Assembly (NCBI GenBank): GCA_050297535.1
Contig: JBNKSV010000003.1
Location: 1-64,000 of the forward strand
Source of the DNA: JAAGZL01 sp050297535
Lineage (GTDB): Bacteria; Pseudomonadota; Gammaproteobacteria; Chromatiales; Chromatiaceae
Direction: 5' to 3'
Length of the DNA stretch: 64,000 nt
Notes under the pieces: model-generated
Databases searched by the model: none
Told to the model about the DNA's origin: nothing
The model's input: the letters and a program-made list of their open reading frames with translations, nothing else
Made by a program: the position numbers and the translations under genes
Part shown: in pieces, positions 1 to 9,034 of the stretch
How the letters are laid out: the number at the start of each line of letters is the position of its first letter
Numbering within the stretch: position 1 is the stretch's first letter

Positions 1-285
1 TTCATAGTATCCCTAACCTACAAAGCCGATATCGAAGATGTCGACAAACATCTCGATGCCCATGTGGCATATCTTAAGCAGGAGTATGCCGCAGGGAGCT
101 TTATCGCCTCTGGCAGGAAGGTTCCCAGGTCCGGTGGGGTGATTCTGTCATCGCTTAAGGATAGAAATGAATTAGAGGAGATTCTGGCACGTGACCCGTT
201 TAACCAGGCGGGTGTGGCGGATTACTCTATCACAGAGTTTGACCCCAGCATGGTGGCTGATGGTTATGAGATTTTGCAGAAGTAG
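1..285 (+). CDS. YciI-like domain protein (5' end cut by window)
   Basis: The frame is open from base 1, so the gene begins just outside the window; the first codons read FIVSLTYKADIEDV, typical of the first beta strand of the YciI/ferredoxin-like fold. About 94 residues are visible, near the usual YciI length, so probably only the start codon is missing. The family signature is present: an early DAHVAYLK helix, a GSFIASGRKVPRSGG segment and a DPFNQAGVADYSITEF tail. YciI proteins are small cytosolic dimers of uncertain role, sometimes assigned dehalogenase-like chemistry. It lies 12 bases upstream of a DUF2238 gene on the same strand and may be cotranscribed. The family call is good; no substrate can be assigned. 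Confidence 0.8.
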   Translation, partial: FIVSLTYKADIEDVDKHLDAHVAYLKQEYAAGSFIASGRKVPRSGGVILSSLKDRNELEEILARDPFNQAGVADYSITEFDPSMVADGYEILQK

Positions 286-297
286 CGCGAGGACAAG

Positions 298-888
298 ATG
301 ATCAAATACCTCTGGCTAACAATCTACTTCGCCGTCCTGATGTGGTCCGGCATCAACCCCAAGGATCAATTTACCTGGTTTTTGGAGGTGGTGCCTGCGC
401 TTATCGGTATTGTCCTGATCGTGGCTACATATAAGTCTTTCCGGCTGACGCCGTTGCTGTATTTCTTCATCCTGGTGCATTGCATTATTCTTATGGTTGG
501 CGGCCACTATACCTATGCCGAAGTCCCTCTGTTCGATCATCTGTTCGGCGCGGTGCGCAATAACTACGACAAGGTGGGACATTTCGCCCAGGGGTTTGTG
601 CCTGCGTTGCTGGCGCGAGAGATATTGCTGCGCAAGGGTGTGGTGAATGGCGATATGTGGCGGAATCTTTTTGTTGTCTCCATCTGTCTGGCCTTCAGCG
701 CCTTCTATGAACTGATTGAGTGGTGGGTGGCCTTGGCCAGTGGAGAAGGTGCCGAGGCCTTTCTGGGTACCCAGGGTTATGTGTGGGATACCCAGTCGGA
801 TATGTTTATGGCCCTGATCGGGGCGATATGTTGTCTGTTATTTCTGTCCAGGGCGCACGACAATCAGCTAAGTAAGATATCGGATTAG
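298..888 (+). CDS. DUF2238 inner-membrane protein (YjdF-like)
   Basis: This 196-residue protein has about five hydrophobic segments. The recognisable core is in the second half: FDHLFGAVRNNYDKVGHF, then FYELIEWWVAL and a WDTQSDMFMALIGA segment. These conserved His, Asp and Glu residues at the membrane edge are the DUF2238/YjdF signature. An AGCGCGAGGACAAG leader gives a modest ribosome site before ATG. It sits between the YciI gene and an NTF2-like gene with very short gaps, suggesting an operon. The function of the family is unknown; the conserved polar residues suggest metal or substrate binding, but that is inference. Confidence 0.85.
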   Translation: MIKYLWLTIYFAVLMWSGINPKDQFTWFLEVVPALIGIVLIVATYKSFRLTPLLYFFILVHCIILMVGGHYTYAEVPLFDHLFGAVRNNYDKVGHFAQGFVPALLAREILLRKGVVNGDMWRNLFVVSICLAFSAFYELIEWWVALASGEGAEAFLGTQGYVWDTQSDMFMALIGAICCLLFLSRAHDNQLSKISD

Positions 889-894
889 GTATAG

Positions 895-1257
895 ATGATT
901 ACTGAGGAAGAGGCGAACAGGTTCGCCAGTGATTGGATTGCAGCATGGAATGCCCATGATCTTGACCGGATCATGCAGCACTATGCCGAGGATGTGAAGT
1001 ATTTCTCTCCGTTTATTGCAAAGTTGTCTGATAATACGTCCGGGATGCTGCAGGGCAGAGATGAGATAAAGGGGTATCTTGCAAATGGACTTGCTGCCTA
1101 CCCTGATCTTCACTTTAAGCTATTACATCTCTTTGTGGGTGTGCGCAGCCTTACCCTGTATTACCAGAGCGTGAATAACCTGCTTGCCGCCGAGGTATTT
1201 GAGTTCGATGCGGATGGCTTGGTTTTGCGTGTGCAGTGTCATTACAGTCGGGCGTAA
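895..1257 (+). CDS. NTF2-like / SnoaL-like small protein
   Basis: This 120-residue protein begins with an EANRFASDWIAAWNAHDLDRIM helix followed by HYAEDVKYFSPF, the standard opening of the SnoaL/NTF2 cone fold (helix, then strand with a small polar pocket). LQGRDEIKGYLANGLAAYPDLHFKLL and a C-terminal sheet ending in HYSRA complete the fold. Members act as small hydrolases, isomerases or ligand-binding proteins, and the sequence does not say which. It starts 6 bases after the DUF2238 gene ends, so it probably belongs to the same transcript. The fold assignment is confident and the function open. Confidence 0.75.
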   Translation: MITEEEANRFASDWIAAWNAHDLDRIMQHYAEDVKYFSPFIAKLSDNTSGMLQGRDEIKGYLANGLAAYPDLHFKLLHLFVGVRSLTLYYQSVNNLLAAEVFEFDADGLVLRVQCHYSRA

Positions 1258-1277
1258 CGATATAGGATAGGAGCTCT

Positions 1278-2246
1278 ATGATATCAACAAGAAATCAGCT
1301 GATAGACCTTATTGAACATGGATACGTTAATCCAGAAAAGATAGATGCCGCATTATCGGCTACAAAAATACTCCCCGAGGGTAAAGAGTGGCTAAGATTT
1401 ATTGATCAACTCCTGCTATGGCTTGCTGGTCTGGCGTTTGCGTTCGCAGCTATGTTCTTTATCGCCTATAACTGGGATGAGATGGGACGCTTTGCCAAGT
1501 TCGGTATGGTTGAGATATTGATCGTGGTTGCCGTTCTGGTGTACTGGAAGCTGGATCAAAACAAGACCGGCACCAAGGTGGCCTTACTTATGGCAAGCAT
1601 CTTTCTGGGTGTGTTGCTCGCTTTGTACGGACAGACTTATCAGACCGGAGCCGATCCCTGGCAGCTGTTCTTTAATTGGGCCTTTCTGATGTTACCCTGG
1701 GCTATCATCGGGCGTTTCCCTGCTATCTGGATTCTTTGGATAACATTGCTCAATATTTCTATGTTTCTTTACTCCATGACATTTCGTGGTTCTATTTGGT
1801 TTGTGTTCGATTCCGGTGTCTGGGTATTCTGGAAACTGTTTATCTTTAACACTATTGCGCTGGCAGCCTGGGAATTGCTATGCAGCAGGTGGCAGTGGTT
1901 GGATGAGCGCTGGGCGGTGCGTCTGTTGGCGGTTGCCAGTGGAGTGTCTATCACCTGGATGTGCATATTTGCGATATTTGAGTCCCATACGAGCATGTCA
2001 CCTGGTCTGGTATGGCCGCTCTGGATGATCGGTATGTATTTTGTTTATAGAAGGCTCAAACAAGACCTATTCATGCTCGCCGGTATTGCTCTGTCAGGTA
2101 TAGTCGTGATCATAAGTTTCATGGGTAAACATATGTTGCATGGCCTGGATGCGGGCGGTTTTCTGCTGATCGCTATTATGATTATCGGCATGGGTGCAGG
2201 TGCGGCCATCTGGTTACGAAACCTACATAGGGAGTTCCAGGCATGA
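1278..2246 (+). CDS. DUF2157 multi-span membrane protein
   Basis: This 322-residue protein has a soluble N-terminal helix-rich part (about residues 1-40, IDLIEHGYVNPEKIDAAL, the DUF2157 lead) followed by roughly ten membrane spans. The LLWLAGLAFAFAAMFFIAYNWDEM segment near residues 47-70 is characteristic of the family. A TAGGAGCTCT ribosome site precedes the ATG. The stop overlaps the next start (ATGA), so it is translationally coupled to the DUF4401 protein and then to the GDYXXLXY protein. This three-gene module recurs widely in bacteria without known function. Confidence 0.85.
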   Translation: MISTRNQLIDLIEHGYVNPEKIDAALSATKILPEGKEWLRFIDQLLLWLAGLAFAFAAMFFIAYNWDEMGRFAKFGMVEILIVVAVLVYWKLDQNKTGTKVALLMASIFLGVLLALYGQTYQTGADPWQLFFNWAFLMLPWAIIGRFPAIWILWITLLNISMFLYSMTFRGSIWFVFDSGVWVFWKLFIFNTIALAAWELLCSRWQWLDERWAVRLLAVASGVSITWMCIFAIFESHTSMSPGLVWPLWMIGMYFVYRRLKQDLFMLAGIALSGIVVIISFMGKHMLHGLDAGGFLLIAIMIIGMGAGAAIWLRNLHREFQA

Positions 2247-3310
2247 GTACAGAAAGCACAAAGGTCTGGGAGACATTACTGCATGCCGACATTGTCCAGG
2301 GCGATGAGCCAAAAGCGGCAGACACGGTGGATTCTCCCTGGTATGTAAAGGTCCTGTTGGCCATCTCCGGTTGGCTTGCAGCCCTGTTTCTGCTGGGGTT
2401 CATCGGCTTAGGATTTAGGCTGGTATTTCGTAGCGAGGCCACTTCTGTGATCGTTGGATGCATGCTGGTTGGCGCCGCATTTGCGTTGTTGCGTATGCCA
2501 AAGAACGAGTTCTATGAGCATGTGGCCCTGGCTATCAGTCTGGCTGGTCAGGCCCTTATTACCTGGCCTATCTTTGATAGCGTAAATGCAGGTAACAGCT
2601 GGCTGCTGATGTCCATGTTTCAACTGTTACTTGCGCTGCTGATGCCGAATTACATCCATCGGGCATTTTCCTCATTCATAGCCGCATTCTGCTTCTCGAT
2701 GGCGCTGACTATATTTGGCATGCCTTATATCGCAGGTAGTGTCATTATGCTTGCAGCTGCTTGGCTATGGCTGCACGAGTTTGATTATCCAAAACATATG
2801 CAAAAACAGCGGGCTATCGGTTATGGATTGGTGCTTGCCCTTATCCAGGTCAAGGGTTCAGTTTTGTACCAGTATAGTTTTATAGACTGGTTCGGTCGCA
2901 GGCGTGATGCGGACATACTGGTACAGCCCTGGGTGGGTGAATTGCTGGCCGGTGTGGTGACGCTCTATGTCGTATGGCATATCCTGCGGCGACTTGGGCT
3001 CGGTTTGTCCGAGCCGATAACTATTGCCGCCATGATTGGGACAGTTTTGCTGGCAGCTGCCTCTATGGAGGCGCATGGTATTACCGTCGGCATGTTGGTG
3101 ATCTTATTGGGCTTTGCCGGCAGTAATCGGGTACTGATGGGGTTGGGTATTATCTCTCTGCTGTTTTATATCTCCTCCTATTATTATCAACTGCATGCCA
3201 CTTTATTGGATAAATCCATTACCTTGTTGTCGATCTGGCTGGTGTTGTTTGTAGCGCGCTGGCTAATGTTACGCGTGGCAGCGAAGGGTGGGGAGGTGCA
3301 GCATGGCTAG
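2243..3310 (+). CDS. DUF4401 multi-span membrane protein
   Basis: This 355-residue integral membrane protein has about ten hydrophobic segments after a short soluble leader (residues 1-35). WYVKVLLAISGWLAALFLLGFIG near residues 33-55 and the MLVILLGFAGSNRVLMGLGI stretch fit DUF4401. It overlaps DUF2157 by 4 bases upstream and the GDYXXLXY gene by 8 bases downstream, so all three are expected to be made together. The module may form a membrane complex, but no catalytic motif is visible. Confidence 0.83.
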   Translation: MSTESTKVWETLLHADIVQGDEPKAADTVDSPWYVKVLLAISGWLAALFLLGFIGLGFRLVFRSEATSVIVGCMLVGAAFALLRMPKNEFYEHVALAISLAGQALITWPIFDSVNAGNSWLLMSMFQLLLALLMPNYIHRAFSSFIAAFCFSMALTIFGMPYIAGSVIMLAAAWLWLHEFDYPKHMQKQRAIGYGLVLALIQVKGSVLYQYSFIDWFGRRRDADILVQPWVGELLAGVVTLYVVWHILRRLGLGLSEPITIAAMIGTVLLAAASMEAHGITVGMLVILLGFAGSNRVLMGLGIISLLFYISSYYYQLHATLLDKSITLLSIWLVLFVARWLMLRVAAKGGEVQHG

Positions 3311-3854
3311 GATTATTGCGTTGGCATCATTGGTAGTCGTACTTTCCCTGGTCAACTGGTCGATCCTTCAGAAGGAAGATCATATTGCCAATGGCAGGGT
3401 GGTCTACCTGGATCTGGCGCCGATAGATCCACGTTCTCTAATGCAGGGTGATTATATGGCCCTGAATTTTCGGATCGGCACAGAGGTGCGTAATGCACGC
3501 AGGGCGCTGTATGAAGACCGGAAGGGTACCACCCGGAGGCATGACGTCGCGTCCGCTGACGGCTATGTGATAGTAAAACTGGATGATAACAGTGTTGCGA
3601 CCTACAAAGGGCTATATTCCGATCAAACTCTGGCGGCTGATGAGGTGTTGTTGCGCTACCGGGTACGAAACGGAGCTGTGAAGTTTGCCAGCAACGCCTT
3701 TTTCTTTCAGGAGGGCAACGCTGAGGTTTATCAACCAGCTCGCTACGGACAGTTTCGAGTGGATGGCGAGGGTGAGTTATTGCTAGTCGCAATGTTCGAC
3801 AAGGATTTGAAGAAACTGGAACCAAAGATAGACAAATCCAGCCAGGCGAATTAG
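3303..3854 (+). CDS. GDYXXLXY domain protein, membrane-anchored
   Basis: The start is placed at ATG 3303, not at the upstream in-frame GTG at 3288, because a strong GGGGAGGTG ribosome site lies just before 3303. The resulting 183-residue protein has one N-terminal hydrophobic helix (ARIIALASLVVVLSLVNWSIL) and then a periplasmic domain. The name-giving motif is present: DPRSLMQGDYMALNF. It ends the DUF2157-DUF4401-GDYXXLXY cluster. The GDYXXLXY segment recalls signal-peptidase-like folds, but no catalytic pair can be assigned. Confidence 0.85.
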   Translation: MARIIALASLVVVLSLVNWSILQKEDHIANGRVVYLDLAPIDPRSLMQGDYMALNFRIGTEVRNARRALYEDRKGTTRRHDVASADGYVIVKLDDNSVATYKGLYSDQTLAADEVLLRYRVRNGAVKFASNAFFFQEGNAEVYQPARYGQFRVDGEGELLLVAMFDKDLKKLEPKIDKSSQAN

Positions 3855-3892
3855 AAAAGGTGGATAGGGCGGCTATCTCAATGAGGCCGCTG

Positions 3893-5071
3893 TTAGTGTT
3901 TAAACTGTTCCACCAACCCTTTTAGCGCTCCCGCTTGTACATGCAGATCACGTGTGAGCGCTACAATCTGTTCGGAGCTTTCCGCCATCTGATTACAGTC
4001 GCCGTGGATGGCTTGTATGTGTTGATTTACGTCGCCTACCATGGAGTTCTGAAAGGAGGCGGCATCGGCAAGGGAACGATTACGTTCAGATATACTTCGA
4101 ATGTCGCCGGATATTTCGGCCAATAATTCAGCAGTATGTTCAAATCTCTCTTCCGTACTCACTGCTTGTGAGCGTGCGCCCTCCATGGCTTGTACCGCAT
4201 CATTCGAGCCTTGTTGCAGTTCACTGATTATGGTCGCTATCTCTCCGGTAGATTGCTGGGTGCGAGTCGCCAGGGTGCGTACTTCATCCGCTACTACGGC
4301 AAAGCCACGTCCCTGTTCTCCGGCCCGCGCCGCCTCAATAGCGGCATTCAGGGCCAATAGGTTTGTCTGTTCGGCTATATTGCGGATTACCTCTAATACG
4401 CTACTGATGCTCTCGTTTTTCTCCTCTAACTTGCATAGAACATTCGCGGCATGATTAATACTTACGGAGAGGTTGTCTATAGATCCGATTGCCTCGGTAG
4501 CAATTAGTGCTCCCTCCTGTGCTTTGCCGTCTGCATTCTCTGTAAGGGTTGCAGTCTCAGTCGCTGACTCTGCAATCTGCTGTACGGTACTACTTAGTTC
4601 ACCGACGGTTTGAGATACGCGATCCGCTTCTTCGAGTTGCCGCGTAGCACATTTCATCTCAGAAGCACAAACTGTTGATAATTGCTGCGATTGGCCCTCC
4701 AGTTGGGTGGCTGATGTTCCGATCTGGCCGATCATGTGTCGCAGGTTTGCGGCCATCAGATTAAAACTGGATATGATCTCACCAACCAGATCATGGCTCT
4801 GGATTGTGCAGTTGTGTGATATGTCTTTCTCGCTGATAGCGTGGGCGACAACGGAGATCTGTTTCAGCCGGTTTAGCAGTATCTGTTTGCACAAAAGGTA
4901 GTTGACCAGGCCAATAGAGATACCGGCCACGATACAACCTATGGTAAACCAGGTTTTGGCTCCTGGATGCCATTCCACGAATATATTCGCGTAAAATGGA
5001 AAGACCAGCCCCATCAACAGGCCGAACGCCAAATAGGAGAGAAATAGATTTCTCAATATACTAGGCTTCAT
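3893..5071 (-). CDS. Methyl-accepting chemotaxis protein, short sensor
   Basis: This 392-residue receptor has two closely spaced membrane helices (about residues 8-30 and 40-62) separated by only a dozen residues, so it has almost no periplasmic sensor domain. A HAMP-like linker follows, then a long coiled-coil signalling domain. The hairpin tip is clear: EQTNLLALNAAIEAARAGEQ then GRGFAVVADEVRTLA. With so little outside the membrane, it may sense membrane state or an internal signal. It is divergent from the VOC gene and is preceded by a sigma28-like promoter about 105 bases upstream, which would place it in the flagellar/chemotaxis regulon. Confidence 0.93.
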   Translation of the reverse strand: MKPSILRNLFLSYLAFGLLMGLVFPFYANIFVEWHPGAKTWFTIGCIVAGISIGLVNYLLCKQILLNRLKQISVVAHAISEKDISHNCTIQSHDLVGEIISSFNLMAANLRHMIGQIGTSATQLEGQSQQLSTVCASEMKCATRQLEEADRVSQTVGELSSTVQQIAESATETATLTENADGKAQEGALIATEAIGSIDNLSVSINHAANVLCKLEEKNESISSVLEVIRNIAEQTNLLALNAAIEAARAGEQGRGFAVVADEVRTLATRTQQSTGEIATIISELQQGSNDAVQAMEGARSQAVSTEERFEHTAELLAEISGDIRSISERNRSLADAASFQNSMVGDVNQHIQAIHGDCNQMAESSEQIVALTRDLHVQAGALKGLVEQFKH

Positions 5072-5183
5072 TATTCATGCGTCTCCTTACGGAATTACAA
5101 GCCGTGCGCAATCTCAGTTTGGGGATAATTGCGACGACTTTTTATCAAATGCTCCATACAGGAGTCAGTTTTTGTTTTATATG

Positions 5184-5210
5184 TTTGCGGTTGCGTGCGG
5201 GAAAACTTTA
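5184..5210 (-). promoter_or_regulatory. Possible sigma28 (FliA) promoter for the chemoreceptor
   Basis: On the minus strand a perfect TAAAGTTT -35 box is followed, after 11 bases, by ACCGCAAA, which matches the GCCGATAA -10 consensus at 5 of 8 positions with the right spacing. Transcription would start near 5177 and run into the chemoreceptor at 5071. The -10 box is imperfect, so this is a candidate. Confidence 0.4.
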
Positions 5211-5294
5211 GTGTTTTATAAGAAAAAACTGGGAATATGCGTGGAGGATTATTTTGCTTAGGGTAAAGCATCATATCTGTGTGGCGGTGGCCAT

Positions 5295-5840
5295 ATGAGG
5301 TTTCGGGGTGTACACCACGTCGAGTTTTCTGTTCTGGATTATGAAAACTCGATCAAATTCTATGACCGCATGTTTGGTTGGTTGGGGTACAAGAGCTTCT
5401 GGACCTTAGATATCGGCTATCGCTCAACCTACTACATGGCCAGGTTCCCACTGCCGCATAGCTATATAGGTATCCAACCGGCGGAGCAGGGCGACAGGTT
5501 AAACCATGTTGAGCGTGCGACCGGTATTCACCACATCGCCATCTGGGCACACAGCAAGAAGGAAGTGGATCAGTTCTATGAGGGGTTTCTGCTCAAGGAA
5601 GGGGTGGAAGTCACTGAGACACCGGCGGCTTATCCCATATATGCCCCTGGATACTATGCTGTCTTCTTTGTCGATCCGTCAGGAATACGCTGGGAGTTGG
5701 CCTACACACCTAAAATTCCTATGCCATGGGATATCATAGAGTCGTTGAGGGCGGCAAAGAAGTTGCGTAAGCAACATCCTGAGTGGCGGCAGCATCCGGC
5801 TAAATTGATGATGCGCAGGCTTCCTTCGAGGCGTGATTGA
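5295..5840 (+). CDS. VOC-family (glyoxalase/dioxygenase fold) protein
   Basis: This 181-residue protein has two beta-alpha-beta-beta-beta modules. The first opens with RGVHHVEFSVLDYENSIKFY and the second with HHIAIWAHSKKEVDQFY and ends at FFVDPSGIRWELAYTP. His in HHVEF, His in HHIAI and Glu in WELAY are at the usual metal-ligand positions of the VOC superfamily. The basic tail after residue 150 (RAAKKLRKQHPEW) is extra. It resembles bacterial glyoxalase/bleomycin-resistance relatives, but the substrate is unknown. It stands alone between divergent and convergent neighbours. Confidence 0.85.
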   Translation: MRFRGVHHVEFSVLDYENSIKFYDRMFGWLGYKSFWTLDIGYRSTYYMARFPLPHSYIGIQPAEQGDRLNHVERATGIHHIAIWAHSKKEVDQFYEGFLLKEGVEVTETPAAYPIYAPGYYAVFFVDPSGIRWELAYTPKIPMPWDIIESLRAAKKLRKQHPEWRQHPAKLMMRRLPSRRD

Positions 5841-5901
5841 GACAATCTGTAATAATGATCAAAACAGGTCTGGTCCTGGGGAGAGATGACTTCTACTTCA
5901 T

Positions 5902-6723
5902 CTATAGCTCAAATTCTGCCCAGATCGGGCAGTGATCGGATGGGCGTTCCATGGCGCGGATGTCATAAGCGATACCTGCGTCCACACAACATGCGCTTAG
6001 GCCAGTGGTGGCCATGATCAGGTCGATGCGCAGACCGCGTTTTGGTTCCTGCTCAAATCCTTTAGAACGGTAGTCGAACCAGCTGAATCTGTCGACTGTC
6101 TCCGGGTATTTATTGCGGAAGCTGTCCTGTAGTCCCCACTCTTGCAGCCGTTGTATCCATTCGCGCTCTTCAGGCAGAAAACTGCACTTGCCAGTACGCA
6201 GCCAGCGCTTGGCATTGTCTGGACCGATGCCGATGTCATTGTCTACGGGCGCAATATTCATGTCCCCCATAACTATAATTTGGTCTTTCGCCGTGAAGTT
6301 ATCATCCAGATAGTTAAGCAGGTCGGAATAGAACTTCTGTTTGGCTGGGAATTTTGTCGGATGGTTGCGCTCTTCACCCTGGGGGAAATAGCCGTTAATG
6401 ACGGTCAGACTGCTGCCGTTTTCTAGTGCATAGCTGGCGCTGATCAGGCGTCGCTGGGCATCTGGATGATCGAAGGGAAAACCTTTCTGTACGTTGGCAG
6501 GCGCCAGCCGGGAGAGTAGGGCTACGCCATAGTGAGTCTTCTGGCCGAAGTAGTGTGGGGTGTATCCCAGTTCAGAGATCATATCCAGTGGGAAGTCATC
6601 GTCCTGCACCTTGGTCTCCTGGATGCCTATTATGTCCGGGTCATACTTTTGTTTTAGGGCTTCCAGTTGATGTTTCCTGGTGCGGATTCCATTGGTGTTA
6701 AAGGAGACGATCTTTAAACGCAC
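5902..6723 (-). CDS. xthA: Exodeoxyribonuclease III
   Basis: This AP endonuclease / 3'-5' exonuclease acts in base-excision repair. I choose GTG at 6723, which gives 273 residues starting VRLKIVSFNTNGIRTR, close to the 268 of E. coli; the upstream in-frame ATG at 6768 adds 15 residues that do not resemble the family. Motifs in order: FNTNGIR (Asn metal/phosphate contact), IIGIQETKVQ (Glu metal ligand), NGYFPQGE, MGDMNIAP (Asp/Asn catalytic) and PSDHCPIWAEF (the terminal Asp-His pair). It converges with the VOC gene. No terminator is obvious in the 60 bases between them. Confidence 0.94.
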   Translation of the reverse strand: MRLKIVSFNTNGIRTRKHQLEALKQKYDPDIIGIQETKVQDDDFPLDMISELGYTPHYFGQKTHYGVALLSRLAPANVQKGFPFDHPDAQRRLISASYALENGSSLTVINGYFPQGEERNHPTKFPAKQKFYSDLLNYLDDNFTAKDQIIVMGDMNIAPVDNDIGIGPDNAKRWLRTGKCSFLPEEREWIQRLQEWGLQDSFRNKYPETVDRFSWFDYRSKGFEQEPKRGLRIDLIMATTGLSACCVDAGIAYDIRAMERPSDHCPIWAEFEL

Positions 6724-6822
6724 TGTATTTTCCGTTCTATGTATATTATTGGTTGTGTTTCCAAGCAAAACCCTGCGTAATTATGGTTGAAATTACAGGG
6801 TAGATGACCATACATTCTAAAG

Positions 6823-7920
6823 ATGAACCCCAGAGATTACTACCAGCTTAGGATTGCCAGCGGCGAAGTACAGCCGGATGAGTATCAGTCGCGGGTTGTG
6901 GATGCGCTACAAGACCTGTATGAACGCCTGGTAACGGCGGATAAGCAGAGGCCATCCGGCGTGCTTGGCAGGATGTTCGGCAAGAGTAATCGCGAGATAT
7001 GCCTGGAAACCGGATTGTATATCTGGGGAGGGGTAGGGCGTGGCAAGACCTGGTTGGTGGACCTTTTCTATAATCAGTTGCCCATCAAGGCGAAGATGCG
7101 CAGCCATTTCCACCACTTTATGAGCGAGACGCACGCTGCTCTGGACAGGCTAAAGGGTCAGCGTGATCCGCTAGAGCTATATGCCGAGCAGCTTTCCAAA
7201 AAGATACGGGTACTGTGTCTGGATGAGTTTATCGTCATTGATATCACCGATGCCATGATCCTGGCCCAGTTGTTAAAGGCCCTGTTTGCCCGTGGCGTGA
7301 CCCTGGTTACCACCTCTAACACCATGCCTGATCACCTGTATGAGAATGGTCTGCAGCGGGATAATTTTCTACCAGCTATTGAGATGCTTAAGCAGCATAC
7401 ACAGGTGATCAAACTTGATAGCGATACAGATTACAGATTACGTTACCTGGAACAGGCTACCGTATACCACACGCCGTTGGGAAAAGGTGTAGATGGCTTA
7501 CTAGCCGATGAGTTTGCACGGCTAGCGCCGGAAGAGGCTAGTGATGAGGAGACCGTGCATATCTTCGGTAGAGATATTCCTATAAGACGCATAGCCGATG
7601 ATGTTATCTGGTTTGATTTCATGGCTCTGTGTGGACCACCAAGGAGTCAGGCCGACTATCTGGAAATAGCACGTTGTTATCATACGGTTATTATCTCTGA
7701 TGTCCCGGTCCTTGATTCATCTCTGGATGATGCCACCAGGCGTTTTATCTATCTGATTGATGAGTTTTATGACCGAGGTGTAAAGTTGATCTTGAGCGCC
7801 GCTGCGCCACCCAAGTCTCTTTATCAAGGTAAGCGTCTGGCGTTTGACTTTCAGCGTGTAGAGAGTCGTTTACTGGAAATGCAATCAGAAGCTTACCTTG
7901 CGATGGAACATAAGCCATAA
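6823..7920 (+). CDS. zapE: AFG1-family ATPase, cell division protein ZapE
   Basis: This 365-residue P-loop ATPase has Walker A GGVGRGKT at residues 69-76 and Walker B VLCLDEF at about 130-136. HFHHFM at residues 95-100 and a TTSNTMPDHLYENGLQRDNFLP sensor region are hallmarks of AFG1/ZapE. E. coli ZapE associates with the Z ring and is needed under anaerobic or heat stress; the length matches (375). It starts 99 bases upstream of the oppositely oriented xthA start, so the two genes share a divergent promoter region. Confidence 0.93.
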   Translation: MNPRDYYQLRIASGEVQPDEYQSRVVDALQDLYERLVTADKQRPSGVLGRMFGKSNREICLETGLYIWGGVGRGKTWLVDLFYNQLPIKAKMRSHFHHFMSETHAALDRLKGQRDPLELYAEQLSKKIRVLCLDEFIVIDITDAMILAQLLKALFARGVTLVTTSNTMPDHLYENGLQRDNFLPAIEMLKQHTQVIKLDSDTDYRLRYLEQATVYHTPLGKGVDGLLADEFARLAPEEASDEETVHIFGRDIPIRRIADDVIWFDFMALCGPPRSQADYLEIARCYHTVIISDVPVLDSSLDDATRRFIYLIDEFYDRGVKLILSAAAPPKSLYQGKRLAFDFQRVESRLLEMQSEAYLAMEHKP

Positions 7921-7945
7921 TAGGTTATTCTAAGGAGATAGCCTG

Positions 7946-9034
7946 ATGGAAGAAAATAATACTCATATAGGCCATAAAATCGTAAGGCTCCATGAACAGA
8001 TGCGCATGGCTTGGCCTCATCTTTGTAGGATTGCTATAGCAATCTATGATGATAAGACCGATCTTCTTAAGACCTTCATAAACAGCTCTGATGATAGAGA
8101 TCCACTTGCGCACTACAGCGTAAAGCTAAGCTCGGTGAGCTCACTAAATAAACTTGCAGAATCAAAGAAGTCACGTGTTATTAATGACTTGAACGTTCTT
8201 TCTGTTTCGGACTCACACCATACAAAATGGCTGCTTGATCAGGGTTTTAAATCCAGTTACACCGTGCCGATCTTCGGCCACGAGTCCCTTGTGGGGTTTC
8301 TATTTTTCGATGCGGATCGACCAGACTACTTCGCCAATATAATAGTGCAAAGCCTATCGGTATATTCGGAACTGATCGGGGCCCTGCTTGTCAACGAACT
8401 GGCCCCTATACATACTCTGCACGGCATACTGAATACGGCCAAACATTTCACCTACCAACGTGATCGCGAGACAGCCGGACATATACAGAGGATGTCGCAC
8501 TATTCACATCTGTTAGCTATGAAGATGGCAGACAGTAAAAAACTGACCGATGACTATATTGAGTACATACTGCGTTACTCACCACTTCACGATGTGGGTA
8601 AGATAGGGATACCGGATTATGTCCTGTTGAAGCCAGGGCGACTAACTCCAGATGAGATTGTTACTGCAAGAGAGCATGTCACAAGAGGACTAGAGATAAT
8701 AGAAACTATTATCCAAGAGTTCGATCTTGCTCATCTGGCCCACCTGGAGATTCTAAAAAACATAATTGGGTGCCACCATGAACGCTACGACGGCTCAGGA
8801 TATCCGCAAGGATTAAAAGGTGAGGAAATTCCACTCGAGGGGCGTATTGTGGCTATAGCCGATGTGTTGGATGCACTTACGGCAAGGAGACAATATAAGA
8901 AGGCATGGGATTTTGACCAATCCGTTGGATATATATGTGAAAACGCATCCATTCTATTTGATCCAGAATGCACTGCGATATTGGACGAAAGCAGAGGGGA
9001 ATTTAAGGAGATACTGCTAACATTCCAAGAATGA
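7946..9034 (+). CDS. GAF-like plus HD-GYP c-di-GMP phosphodiesterase
   Basis: This 362-residue protein has an N-terminal GAF-like sensor (about residues 20-155, ending with FGHESLVGFLFFDADRP) and a C-terminal HD-GYP domain. The catalytic signatures are present: SPLHDVGKIGIPD (HD plus GK) and CHHERYDGSGYPQGL (HHE, DGSGYP), followed by EGRIVAIADVLDALTA. Such proteins hydrolyse cyclic di-GMP to GMP in the cytosol, with a bound ligand setting activity through the GAF part. A GGAGATAG site lies before the ATG, 25 bases after zapE. A diguanylate cyclase at 31.8 kb makes the same messenger. Confidence 0.92.
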   Translation: MEENNTHIGHKIVRLHEQMRMAWPHLCRIAIAIYDDKTDLLKTFINSSDDRDPLAHYSVKLSSVSSLNKLAESKKSRVINDLNVLSVSDSHHTKWLLDQGFKSSYTVPIFGHESLVGFLFFDADRPDYFANIIVQSLSVYSELIGALLVNELAPIHTLHGILNTAKHFTYQRDRETAGHIQRMSHYSHLLAMKMADSKKLTDDYIEYILRYSPLHDVGKIGIPDYVLLKPGRLTPDEIVTAREHVTRGLEIIETIIQEFDLAHLAHLEILKNIIGCHHERYDGSGYPQGLKGEEIPLEGRIVAIADVLDALTARRQYKKAWDFDQSVGYICENASILFDPECTAILDESRGEFKEILLTFQE

